DNA from: a bacterium
GTDB taxonomy: Bacteria > Patescibacteriota > Minisyncoccia > Minisyncoccales > Minisyncoccaceae
DNA length: 64,000 bases
Direction: 5' to 3'
Assembly (NCBI GenBank): GCA_023228085.1
Contig: JALOBW010000003.1
Coordinates: 62,001-126,000, forward strand
In this document: positions 31,636 through 39,247 of the stretch, piece after piece
Layout of the letters: each line of letters starts with the position of its first letter
How positions within the stretch are numbered: position 1 is the first letter of the stretch
The notes under the pieces: generated by a model
The model's input: only the letters and a program-made list of their open reading frames with translations
Databases searched by the model: none
What the model was told of the DNA's origin: nothing
Program-made: the position numbers and the translations under genes

Positions 31636-32103
31636 ATGAAAATACTGGCAGAAAATAGAAAAGCCAGCTTTGATTATGAATTCCTTGAAAAGTTTGAAGT
31701 TGGACTTTCCCTTGTGGGGCAAGAAGTCAAATCGCTGCGAATACGCGGGGGGCAACTTACAGGAAGCTATATCATGGCAAAAAATGACGATAAAACTGGA
31801 AAACCAGAGCTTTTTTGGATTGGCGGAACAATTACCCCTTATCAGGGATTAAATCTACATAATAAGTATGATCCAAAAAGGGACAGAAAACTGCTTTTAC
31901 ATCGTGAGCAAATAAGCTATTTGATAAGTAGGATAAAGGAACGGGGCTTGACTTTAGTGCCAATAATGGTCTATACTAAAAAACACAAAATCAAGTTGGA
32001 GTTAGCGTTGGCGCGCGGTAAAAAATCGCACGACAAACGTGAGTCCATAAAGAAGAAAGATATAGATAGGAAGATAAGAGAAGAATTGAAAGCACGGGGG
32101 TGA
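31636..32103 (+). CDS. smpB: SsrA-binding protein SmpB
   Basis: This 155-residue RNA-binding protein escorts tmRNA to stalled ribosomes. It has the family core: KASFDYEFLEKFEVGLSLVGQEVKSLR, the HNKYDPKRDRKLLLHREQI segment, and the C-terminal tail KKSHDKRESIKKKDIDRKIREELK that mimics mRNA in the decoding centre. The last two codons and the TGA stop overlap the first 8 nt of the tmRNA gene, so partner protein and RNA share sequence and likely a transcript. Confidence 0.97.
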   Translation: MKILAENRKASFDYEFLEKFEVGLSLVGQEVKSLRIRGGQLTGSYIMAKNDDKTGKPELFWIGGTITPYQGLNLHNKYDPKRDRKLLLHREQISYLISRIKERGLTLVPIMVYTKKHKIKLELALARGKKSHDKRESIKKKDIDRKIREELKARG

Positions 32104-32446
32104 CTTGCTTCGACAGAAGTTTGAAAATAATATTGCAAGCCGAGTATTCTGTAATCTCGTAAAACTTAGAGAAAAACTATAAGTGCAAACTTATTCAAAG
32201 AACCTGCATTAGCATACGCTTAATGCTGCCTAATCTACGAACTCCCACCTAGTAGATACGGGTATCATTTTTGTGGGATAAGTCAAAACCCTTTGATTTG
32301 AGGGGTTATGACCGACAACAATATTAAATCCGTACTGTTGAATTGCGTCTGGCTAATTAAAACAGATACGAAAATAAGCCAGAATAAGCTTGTAGATGTA
32401 TTATTGGAAAAATTTTTGGACGCGAGTTCATTACTCGCCACCTCCA
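32096..32446 (+). ncRNA. ssrA: Transfer-messenger RNA (tmRNA)
   Basis: The acceptor arm pairs GGGGGTG (32096-32102) with CACCTCC (32439-32445), discriminator A32446; CCA is not encoded. The D-like TTCGACAGAAG follows the acceptor, and the T-arm is GCGAG-TTCATTA-CTCGC (32422-32438). The tag reading frame begins at GCA (32185) and reads ANLFKEPALAYA, then TAA (32221-32223). It rescues ribosomes and marks incomplete proteins for proteolysis. Pseudoknot helices were not fully traced. The 5' end lies inside smpB, so RNase P cleavage would cut the smpB mRNA within its stop codon region. Confidence 0.93.
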
Positions 32447-32494
32447 CATTTTATCTATCGTATATTTTAGTAAAATATAAATATAATCAAAGTT

Positions 32495-33010
32495 TTGAAT
32501 AAAAAGCCGTTATACAACAATCAAATATTAGCAAAAGAAGTAAGGTTAGTTAATGAAGACGGAGAGCAAATGGGTATCGTACCTAAAGACGAAGCATTAA
32601 ATATGGCTCGCGAAAAAAGTCTTGACCTAATACAGGTGACTGAAAAAGTTGATCCTCCCGTCTGTAGGATTGGCGACTATGGAAAATATTTATATTCCCA
32701 ACAGAAGAAGGAGAGAAAAATGGGCGGAAGCAAGAAGCACGCTGGAGAATTAAAGATGATCAGACTTACTTATAATATTTCTGATAATGATATAGAAACC
32801 AGAGCAATTGCAGCTGAAAAATTTTTGGTAAAGGGAGATAAGGTAAAAATTGATTTGATACTCAGAGGAAGACAGAATTCCCTTGCAGAATTCGGAAAAC
32901 AAAAAATTAACAAACTAGTAGAATCATTGCAATCTAAAATGGAAATCAAGATTGAAAAACCTTTGACCAAAGAACCAAAAGGACTATCTATGATTATTTC
33001 AAAAAAATAA
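32495..33010 (+). CDS. infC: Translation initiation factor IF-3, TTG start
   Basis: This 171-residue IF3 prevents subunit joining and proofreads start codons. The N-domain has QILAKEVRLVNEDGEQMGIVP and DLIQVTEKVDPPVCRIGDYGKYLY; the C-domain has EIKMIRLTYNISDND-type sequence (here ELKMIRLTYNISDND) and KIDLILRGRQ. The start is TTG, in line with the non-AUG start codons that let IF3 regulate its own synthesis. A TATAAT (32482-32487) ends 7 nt before the TTG, which supports this start. It heads the infC-rpmI-rplT operon. Confidence 0.95.
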   Translation: MNKKPLYNNQILAKEVRLVNEDGEQMGIVPKDEALNMAREKSLDLIQVTEKVDPPVCRIGDYGKYLYSQQKKERKMGGSKKHAGELKMIRLTYNISDNDIETRAIAAEKFLVKGDKVKIDLILRGRQNSLAEFGKQKINKLVESLQSKMEIKIEKPLTKEPKGLSMIISKK

Positions 33011-33011
33011 T

Positions 33012-33215
33012 ATGAAAACTTCAACAAAACCTAAAACAAGAAAATCAATATCAAAAAGATTTAAGATTACTAAGAATGGAAAGGTTCTTAGAAGAGCGGT
33101 TGGACAAGACCACCTCTTATCTAAACAAACTGGACACAAGAGGAGAAGATTGAGAAAAATGGTTGAAATGTCTGAGGCAGAAGCAAAAAAAGTAAAAAAA
33201 TTATTAGCTAAATAA
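33012..33215 (+). CDS. rpmI: 50S ribosomal protein L35
   Basis: This 67-residue basic protein has the bL35 pattern: MKTSTKPKTRKSISKRFKIT at the start, GKVLRRAVGQDHLLSKQTGHKRRRLRK in the middle. It begins 1 nt after the infC stop and 14 nt before rplT, in the standard infC-rpmI-rplT order. Confidence 0.96.
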   Translation: MKTSTKPKTRKSISKRFKITKNGKVLRRAVGQDHLLSKQTGHKRRRLRKMVEMSEAEAKKVKKLLAK

Positions 33216-33229
33216 GTTTACGCAAAAAA

Positions 33230-33577
33230 ATGGTAAGAGTTAAAAGAGGTGTTGCCGCCCACAAAAGAAGAAAAAATATTTTAAGGCAAGCAAAAGGATA
33301 CAGATGGGGCAGAAAATCTAAATTCACTGCCGCAAAGCAGGCTTTGATGAAAGCTTGGTCATATGCATACAGAGACCGAAAAGTAAATAAAAGAAACAGA
33401 AGATCATTATGGCAAATCAGAATATCTTCAGTGTGTAAAGCAAATGACATTTCCTACAGCAAGTTCATTGCAGGATTAAAAAAGCAAAAGATTGAAATTG
33501 ATAGAAAAATCTTGGCTGACCTAGCTGAAAATAATCCAGAGATGTTTGCAAGAATACTGGAAAAAGTAAAGGCTTAA
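33230..33577 (+). CDS. rplT: 50S ribosomal protein L20
   Basis: This 115-residue protein matches bL20: MVRVKRGVAAHKRRKNIL at the start, KQALMKAWSYAYRDRKVNKR, and a C-terminal globular part (SYSKFIAGLKKQKIEIDRKILADLA). L20 nucleates 50S assembly and in several bacteria represses its own operon through an mRNA structure; no such leader was identified here. The operon ends at the hairpin 33581-33605. Confidence 0.97.
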   Translation: MVRVKRGVAAHKRRKNILRQAKGYRWGRKSKFTAAKQALMKAWSYAYRDRKVNKRNRRSLWQIRISSVCKANDISYSKFIAGLKKQKIEIDRKILADLAENNPEMFARILEKVKA

Positions 33578-33579
33578 TA

Positions 33580-33606
33580 AAAACTACCCATTCGGGTAGT
33601 TTTTAG
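33580..33606 (+). terminator. Terminator of the infC-rpmI-rplT operon
   Basis: AAACTACCC / GGGTAGTTT with a 4-nt loop is followed by TTTTAGTTTT, a clear intrinsic terminator. Confidence 0.85.
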
Positions 33607-33611
33607 TTTTA

Positions 33612-33792
33612 AGAATAATTAGGGATTAGTAATTCGTCCGCCTACGCCCTTCGGGCTTCTGCGAGATAAATAACTAGTCCGCCTTCGCCAAGGCTACGGC
33701 GAGATAAATAACTAGGGCTTTGTAGCTTGCCTTCGGCAAACCTGAAGACATCTTATTGGATTCCCATCTTCAGAGGAATGACAAGTCTGCAG
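33612..33792. repeat. Dispersed intergenic hairpin repeat (copy 4)
   Basis: It contains GGGATTAGTAATTCGTCCGCC, a GAGATAAATAACTAG unit repeated twice (about 33663 and 33698), then GCTTTGTAGCTTGCCTTCGGCAAAC with a stem GCTTGCC/GGCAAAC, and a GATTCCC...GGAATGACA end. It sits between rplT and the convergent PP-loop gene; no coding potential seen. Confidence 0.7.
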
Positions 33793-33794
33793 TT

Positions 33795-34709
33795 TTATTT
33801 GACTAATTCAATAGCGAAATCATCTGGAACGTTTTTTGAGTACTTTAAGATATATTCTATGCCTTTTTCTATTAATTCCTCTTTAGGGTTTTTTGTAAAC
33901 GACCTTACGATCACTGTAGGTCCTGGAAAGTCTGGCTTTAAGACAATATCTCCTCGCTTCATTAGTAATTCTAGAGCAGTGCATTCTTCGTGATTCCTTG
34001 CCACAACAATTAAAACATTTCCTTCAAAAAAAACTCTACCCCTCCTTACTATCAAACAATCATTCCCATTCGCGTTAGGTTTTATTCTGAAAAGATTTGA
34101 TAGTATTTTTCCATAATTATTTTCTGTTAAGATGCAACCCCCAGCGGGTGATGGATAATCCTTTATACCGAATTCCTTTGCGAGCTCTATTTGTATCGTT
34201 CTTGAACGCCCTGAAATATCATAAAACCCTTCCCTATTTATTAATCCTCTTTTTTCGGCTTCTATTTCTGGTAGTAATTTGAGACTTAAGGGTCTTATTA
34301 TTTTTCCTTTTAAACCAGCCTTCTTTTCTATTAGTTCAAGTGCATTTCTGTTTTGTGACATTGGACGCTGCCCAATCACTTCACCAGTTGCAATAAAATC
34401 ATACCCTTCTTTGTTCATGATTCTTTTTGTTTCTATAAGCATCATCTTGTGGCAATCTATACAGGGATTATAAGCATTACCATGTCCGTGTTTAGGATTT
34501 TTTACTATTCTCAAGTGCTTTTCAGAGATATCTTCTATTCTTAGTTTTATTCCCAACTGTTTACATGCCCTCTTCGCTGCTTCTGCGTCAAAGAAATAAG
34601 AAACGAAAGATATTGGCTGGACCCTGATGCCATTTTTTTCCAGGATTTTGATTGCTAAGATAGAGTCTAACCCACCAGAGCATAGAGATAAACATTTGAT
34701 TTTTTTCAT
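33795..34709 (-). CDS. PP-loop ATPase, ThiI/MnmA-related, with NFACT-R-like C-terminus
   Basis: This 304-residue protein begins with the PP-loop SGGLDSILA (residues about 11-19), followed by NPCIDCHKMML (a CxxC pair) and FIATGEVIGQRPMSQN, as in tRNA thiolation or related adenylating enzymes. The C-terminal part (VVARNHEECTALELLMKRGD, then PGPTVIV) resembles the NFACT-R/DUF814 RNA-binding module. The combination suggests an RNA-modifying, probably thiolating, enzyme. ThiI proper has a THUMP domain, absent here. It lies 4 nt after polX on the same strand. Confidence 0.75.
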   Translation of the reverse strand: MKKIKCLSLCSGGLDSILAIKILEKNGIRVQPISFVSYFFDAEAAKRACKQLGIKLRIEDISEKHLRIVKNPKHGHGNAYNPCIDCHKMMLIETKRIMNKEGYDFIATGEVIGQRPMSQNRNALELIEKKAGLKGKIIRPLSLKLLPEIEAEKRGLINREGFYDISGRSRTIQIELAKEFGIKDYPSPAGGCILTENNYGKILSNLFRIKPNANGNDCLIVRRGRVFFEGNVLIVVARNHEECTALELLMKRGDIVLKPDFPGPTVIVRSFTKNPKEELIEKGIEYILKYSKNVPDDFAIELVK

Positions 34710-34713
34710 GCTT

Positions 34714-36462
34714 TTAATTTGTTTTTAATTGCCAATACTTTTTCAATTTGTCCAAGCTTATTGTGTTTATTAAATCCTTTTTTTCTACCCACCCCCTTCG
34801 TGCTTGAAAAACTCCATACGTCATATCGTTAAACTCTATTTTTGTGTGAGCATCACTCCCTATAGTAAGTTTTATGCCCATTTCCTTTGCTTTCTTTGCA
34901 CTCTGGCTGTCTAAATCAGATCTATAAGAATTAATTTCTAAAGATATGCTTCTTTTTTGTGCATAATTAAATATCGCATCTAAATCTATTTCACACTCTT
35001 CTCTTTTTCCAAGTATTCTGGTTGTGGGATGATTAAGTATTTTGACATATGGATTACTCATTGCTTTTAGTATTCTTTGTGTCATTTGTTCTTTGGTCAT
35101 TTTGAGATTATTGTGTATGCTAATTGATACATAATCAAGTGTTTTTAATACTCTATCTTCTATATCTAGCGAACCATCTTTAAGAATATCTACTTCTGAT
35201 CCTTTGAGTAATCTGAATGCAATATTATTTTCTGCAAATTCTCTGTTTATTTTATCTATCTCTTTTCCCTGTCTCAAAAGAGCATCCTCATCTAGTCCAT
35301 TTTCTATTTTAAGAGACTTTGTATGGTCGTTTATTCCTAAATACTCATATCCCCTTAAAATAGCATCTTGTGCCATATCTTTAAGCGACATATCTCCTCC
35401 ATCCCAAGCACTATGACAATGAAAGTCTCCTTTTATGTCTGATAATTCCACAAGCTTTGGTATTTTTTTGCTTTTTGCAACTTCTATTTCAATGCTTCCT
35501 TCCCGCAATTCAGGGGGGATCCACTCCATCCCAAGACGTTCATAGATTTCTTCTTCTGTCTCCCCTTTTATTTTAGTTTTGTTTTTGAATAGTCCATATT
35601 CATTAAGCTTTAACCCCTCCTTAATTGCGATTTTTCTTAATTCAATATTGTGCTCTTTGGATCCAGTAAAGTATTGCAAAGCAGCTCCAAAAGAGCCTAA
35701 TCTGATTAAACGTAAATCCATATCTAATCCCCACTTAGTTTTTATTGACGATCTTGTATCTCCTTTGCTTACAACTTTTATAACCTCATCCATTGAAACA
35801 AAAGTATTCATTATCCGCTCAACTGAATAACGCTCAATATCTTCTGACACCCCCACCAAAAAATCTACATCTCCGATTGTTTCTTTTCTTCTACGTACAG
35901 ATCCAGCAATTGAAACTTTTTTAACTCCTCTTATTTTTTTAAGTCTATTTTCTATCTTTTCAATATCCGGTAATACTTCGCGTAATAAAAACCTGCCTTT
36001 TGATTGTTTCAAAAAATCAATCGCTTCCCTAATATTTTGTTCAGTTTTTTCTCCAAATCCAAAAACTGGAGAAACTTTGTGCTTCTTTATGGCTTCTTCT
36101 AGATCCTTGAGATTTCTTATCCCTAATTGCTCATAAAGCTTTTTAATTTTTTTGACTCCCAAACCCTCTACTTTATTTAATTCTTCAAAAGCTATCGGAG
36201 ACTCAGCTTTAAGTTCTTCGTAATATGCTATTTTTCCAGTAATTAAATACTCTTCTATTTTTTCCGCGATACTTTTGCCAACTCCCGATATATTCTCTAG
36301 TCCTTTTAATCCGCTCTGAGAATAAATTTTCCTAATATCTTCTGCAAGACTATCTATTGTAATGGCGGCTTGTTGATAGGCTTTAGGCTTAAAAGGAACT
36401 TCTTGAAGTTCCAAAAAATCTCCTATTTCAAATAGTAATTTTGCTAATTCGCGATTAGTCAT
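34714..36462 (-). CDS. polX: Family X DNA polymerase/3'-5' exonuclease PolX
   Basis: This 582-residue repair polymerase contains an N-terminal helix-hairpin-helix domain (ENISGVGKSIAEKIEEYL, EGLGVKKIKKLY). A Pol beta-type nucleotidyltransferase palm follows (SIAGSVRRRKETIGDVDFLVG with the catalytic Asp pair, and WGLDMDLRLI). The C-terminal PHP nuclease (DFHCHSAWDGGD-type start, YLGINDHT, ILNHPTTR, TIGSDAHT) carries the metal-binding histidines. Such proteins fill gaps in base excision repair. It is 2 nt downstream of a half-MFS gene. Confidence 0.95.
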   Translation of the reverse strand: MTNRELAKLLFEIGDFLELQEVPFKPKAYQQAAITIDSLAEDIRKIYSQSGLKGLENISGVGKSIAEKIEEYLITGKIAYYEELKAESPIAFEELNKVEGLGVKKIKKLYEQLGIRNLKDLEEAIKKHKVSPVFGFGEKTEQNIREAIDFLKQSKGRFLLREVLPDIEKIENRLKKIRGVKKVSIAGSVRRRKETIGDVDFLVGVSEDIERYSVERIMNTFVSMDEVIKVVSKGDTRSSIKTKWGLDMDLRLIRLGSFGAALQYFTGSKEHNIELRKIAIKEGLKLNEYGLFKNKTKIKGETEEEIYERLGMEWIPPELREGSIEIEVAKSKKIPKLVELSDIKGDFHCHSAWDGGDMSLKDMAQDAILRGYEYLGINDHTKSLKIENGLDEDALLRQGKEIDKINREFAENNIAFRLLKGSEVDILKDGSLDIEDRVLKTLDYVSISIHNNLKMTKEQMTQRILKAMSNPYVKILNHPTTRILGKREECEIDLDAIFNYAQKRSISLEINSYRSDLDSQSAKKAKEMGIKLTIGSDAHTKIEFNDMTYGVFQARRGWVEKKDLINTISLDKLKKYWQLKTN

Positions 36463-36464
36463 AA

Positions 36465-37139
36465 TTATTTTACCTCTTTCTTAGTGTCTTTTGTTGTACG
36501 TCCATTGAGAGCATTTTTAATCTTTAGTGCTATATTTTCGTCAAAGACCCCTTTAATATCTCTCTTTAGATTTAAGACTAAAAACACACTCACAATACCC
36601 AGTCCGCTAGCTAATAGAAACGTGGCAGTAAAACCAAAAAGAAAAACGAAAAGACCGCTTAGAATACCAAAAACTCCTTGACCTATCGCTAAAAGCGAAT
36701 CATCCAAACTCCATTGACTAGCTTCTTTTCCCTCATCAATACTTCGTGTGAATAGCGCTCTCCAGCCTGCAATATTCATAGCCATACTTATTCCATAAAA
36801 GAATTGGATTGTATAAATATGCCAAGCTGTTTGAGCGAGAGTATAAAGTAATGGAATCGTTGAAGCTAAGCATAAACCCAACACAAGAAAGAAATAATCG
36901 TCTTTATCTCCCTTTTGATTATCAAGAAAATATCCTACTGGGTATTGAAACAAAGCTTTCGTAATCCAGTATATTCCAGCAGCAGTACTAGCAATAACTA
37001 TACTACCACCAATTATACCTTCAGTAGAAATATTCTGTTGGATAAATAACGGAAACACTGGACTGACTAGTCCCCACCCACTATAAAAAGCGAGGTCAGC
37101 TAGTATTAAGTACTTAACAATTCTATTTAATTTTGCCAT
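36465..37139 (-). CDS. Half-size MFS transporter-like membrane protein
   Basis: This 224-residue protein has about six membrane segments and matches only the N-terminal half of an MFS carrier (YSGWGLVSPVFPLFIQ, ITKALFQYPVGYFLDNQKGDKDDY as the loop 2-3 motif). It ends with a charged tail. No C-terminal half follows; polX starts 2 nt later. It may dimerise or be a remnant. No frame continuing the second half is visible. Confidence 0.7.
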   Translation of the reverse strand: MAKLNRIVKYLILADLAFYSGWGLVSPVFPLFIQQNISTEGIIGGSIVIASTAAGIYWITKALFQYPVGYFLDNQKGDKDDYFFLVLGLCLASTIPLLYTLAQTAWHIYTIQFFYGISMAMNIAGWRALFTRSIDEGKEASQWSLDDSLLAIGQGVFGILSGLFVFLFGFTATFLLASGLGIVSVFLVLNLKRDIKGVFDENIALKIKNALNGRTTKDTKKEVK

Positions 37140-37195
37140 TTTGTTTTAAATTATGAATATAAGATAATTTTATTATAAAAAAGACCCTCAGGCAA

Positions 37196-37290
37196 GCGGT
37201 ATATCTAGGGGCTAGTAACTCGTAATTAGTAATTAGTACTTTGTAGCTTTCTTACAGAAAGCTTAAAAACATTTCTATAAGTAATGTCAA
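37196..37290. repeat. Dispersed intergenic hairpin repeat (copy 5)
   Basis: TAGGGGCTAGTAACTCGTAATTAGTAATTAG is followed by the module ACTTTGTAG + GCTTTC-TTACA-GAAAGC + TTAAAAACATTTCTATAAG. The stem bases differ from other copies but pair equally well. Confidence 0.65.
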
Positions 37291-37320
37291 AAAAATAAAA
37301 CCTAGTTATTTAAACTAGGT
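37286..37320 (-). terminator. greA terminator
   Basis: On the minus strand ACCTAGTT / AACTAGGT with a short A/T loop is followed by TTTATTTTTTTGA. Confidence 0.75.
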
Positions 37321-37353
37321 ATTACTTTTTAATTTACTAAAAGAATTTTATTT

Positions 37354-37815
37354 TTAAGCATCTTCATAATTTATTTCAAGGATTTGATATGTGGCCTGCG
37401 CTGGACCAACCGAAACGACTTCGCCTACCGTTTTTCCGAGAAATGCTTTTCCGGCAGGAGATTCATCACTTATTTTTCCTTCAAAAGGATTTGCCTCTAG
37501 TGTTCCGACAATCTTGTATTCTGTCTTGTGTTTGTCATTTCTTAGGACGACATTCGCACCCAGAAAGATTTTATCCCTTTCTTCCTTTGGAGGCTTTTTA
37601 ATAATTTGATGATTTTTGAGGATATTTTCTATTTCTTCAAGACGATTTTGGTTTTGCTCTAGGACCTCTTCATAACTTGTAAAATCAGGATTAAGATCAC
37701 CACTCTCCAATAAAGATGGTACCTCTTTAGCAATTTCATCCTTGATCATCTTTTTTAGATGCTCGTACTCAATTTCCAATTCTTTTAGTTTTTGCTTTGT
37801 TATGAAATACTGCAT
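37354..37815 (-). CDS. greA: Transcription elongation factor GreA
   Basis: This 153-residue factor rescues backtracked RNA polymerase by stimulating transcript cleavage. The N-terminal coiled coil begins YFITKQKLKELEIEYEHLKK and carries acidic residues at its tip (ESGDLNPDFTSYEE); the C-terminal FKBP-like domain has IVGTLEANPFEGKISDESPAGKAFLGKTVGE. Length and motifs fit GreA. A structured leader with its own promoter lies upstream (37905-38106). Confidence 0.95.
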   Translation of the reverse strand: MQYFITKQKLKELEIEYEHLKKMIKDEIAKEVPSLLESGDLNPDFTSYEEVLEQNQNRLEEIENILKNHQIIKKPPKEERDKIFLGANVVLRNDKHKTEYKIVGTLEANPFEGKISDESPAGKAFLGKTVGEVVSVGPAQATYQILEINYEDA

Positions 37816-37901
37816 ATATTTTAGTTTAAGACCTGCAAATAATTAGAAATTCTTAGCGCTAATTAGAATCAATAATTATTGCAATCGCTTATTATAAACT
37901 T

Positions 37902-38106
37902 AAAAGCCCCCTCCTCTGGGGGCTTCTTTAGTTTTTTGTTTTATAAAAACTTTATACTAAATGCCCCCTAATACCCCCTGTGATAACCAAAGTGAATACG
38001 GCCCAAGTTGATTGGGATGTAAATTTTGCGTATCTAGTTGTATTAGGTAGATATAGCATAAGTAGTTCTTACGCCTTAATTATATCCCTCTATATATATT
38101 TGTCAA
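37902..38106 (-). promoter_or_regulatory. Structured leader or attenuated small RNA upstream of greA
   Basis: The promoter is TTGACA (38101-38106) / TATAAT (38079-38084), spacer 16 nt. The predicted RNA of about 165 nt contains hairpins GCGTAAG / CTTATGC, TATCTA / TAGATA and CCCAA-TCAAC-TTGGG. Near its end, GGGGGCATTTAGT (37968-37956) can pair with ACTAAA(GAA)GCCCCC (37932-37918), which competes with the hairpin GCCCCC / GGGGGC (37923-37906) followed by TTTTAAGTTT. A 35-codon ORF (38059-37952) ends inside the first arm. It is either an attenuator for greA or a separate small RNA. Confidence 0.5.
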
Positions 38107-38135
38107 CTATATCTTATTCACATCAAAAGCAAGAT

Positions 38136-38172
38136 TTGACTTGTATCGTAGGTTAAAGATAGAATGAGCTAT
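38136..38172 (+). promoter_or_regulatory. mltG promoter, apparently leaderless
   Basis: TTGACT (38136-38141) and TAGAAT (38160-38165), spacer 18 nt, with ATG (38173) 7 nt after the -10. The in-frame ATG at 38164 overlaps the -10 box and is an unlikely start. Confidence 0.55.
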
Positions 38173-39207
38173 ATGAAAAAAATATTAATATATGCAACTG
38201 TTTTTTTGGGAATAATTTTTGTAGTGCTTTTATTTATGGTAGGTCATTACTTCTCTACCCTAAAAGCTGTGAATCCCAACGACAGTGAACAAAAAATATT
38301 TATTGTTTTGAAGGGAGAAAGAGCAAAAGAAATTTCGGAAAAACTTAAAGATGAAAAAATAATTGCGAATGATTTTACCTTTTTAATAAATCTATATTTA
38401 GAAAATAAGCAAAACGATATTCAAAGCGGAGATTATTTACTTAGTCCTAGTATGAGTGCAAATGAAATAGTGGAAATTATTACTAGTGGAAAATCTTCGG
38501 CAAGAAAATTGACAATAGTTGAAGGATGGACACTCAAAGATATTGCCGAAAAAGTAAGCGAAATGGGAATAGCTAGTAAAGATAATTTTTATCTTATTGC
38601 TGGATACCCCGCTATGAATTATTCTAATAAAAATAATAAACCAAAAGATTTTTCTAATGAATTTTCTTTTTTGTCCGACAAGCCTAAAAATTTGGGGATT
38701 GAGGGGTATTTATACCCAGATACATACAATGTAGTCAGTAATGATACCGCAGAAACTATCATAAGAAAATCACTGGAAAATTTTGATCAAAAACTTACTC
38801 AGGATTTAAGAAATGAAATAAAAAGACAAAAAAAGACAGTATTTGAAATAATAACAATTGCATCAATTATTGAAAAAGAAGTTAAAGGGATAGATGATAG
38901 AAAAATAGTTGCAGGGATATTAGAGAATAGAATAAAAATCGGAATGGCTCTACAGGTAGATGCTACTACTCTATACGGACAACCAGATGGAACAAAAATT
39001 GATAATAAAAAAGATTCTCCGTACAATACCTATCTCAATAGAGGATTACCATTGGGACCGATATGTAATCCATCTATTGATAGTATAAAAGCAGCGATAT
39101 ACCCGACAAAAAATGATTATCTTTTTTATTTATCTGCAGAAAATGGAAAAACTATTTTTAGTAAAACATTTGAAGAACATAAAAGAGCGATTCAAAATCA
39201 TTTATAG
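38173..39207 (+). CDS. mltG: Endolytic murein transglycosylase MltG
   Basis: This 344-residue protein is anchored by an N-terminal membrane helix (residues about 2-22) and has the YceG fold: a LysM-like part (LKGERAKEISEKLKDEKI), then IITIASIIEKEVKGIDDRKIV with the catalytic glutamate, QVDATTLYGQPDG and YNTYLNRGLPLGPICNPS. It cleaves nascent glycan strands to end peptidoglycan polymerisation. The window also encodes a class A PBP and a MurE-like ligase, so the cell builds a wall. The gene stands alone with its own promoter and terminator. Confidence 0.94.
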   Translation: MKKILIYATVFLGIIFVVLLFMVGHYFSTLKAVNPNDSEQKIFIVLKGERAKEISEKLKDEKIIANDFTFLINLYLENKQNDIQSGDYLLSPSMSANEIVEIITSGKSSARKLTIVEGWTLKDIAEKVSEMGIASKDNFYLIAGYPAMNYSNKNNKPKDFSNEFSFLSDKPKNLGIEGYLYPDTYNVVSNDTAETIIRKSLENFDQKLTQDLRNEIKRQKKTVFEIITIASIIEKEVKGIDDRKIVAGILENRIKIGMALQVDATTLYGQPDGTKIDNKKDSPYNTYLNRGLPLGPICNPSIDSIKAAIYPTKNDYLFYLSAENGKTIFSKTFEEHKRAIQNHL

Positions 39208-39209
39208 TA

Positions 39210-39231
39210 AAACCCCCTTTTGGGGGTTTTG
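39210..39231 (+). terminator. mltG terminator
   Basis: AAACCCCC / GGGGGTTT with loop TTTT, followed by a T-rich run. Confidence 0.85.
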
Positions 39232-39247
39232 TTTTTGTACTTTTTAC

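Noticed and set aside
38164..38172. Upstream in-frame ATG for mltG
   Set aside because: It lies within the -10 element; the next ATG begins directly at the membrane helix.
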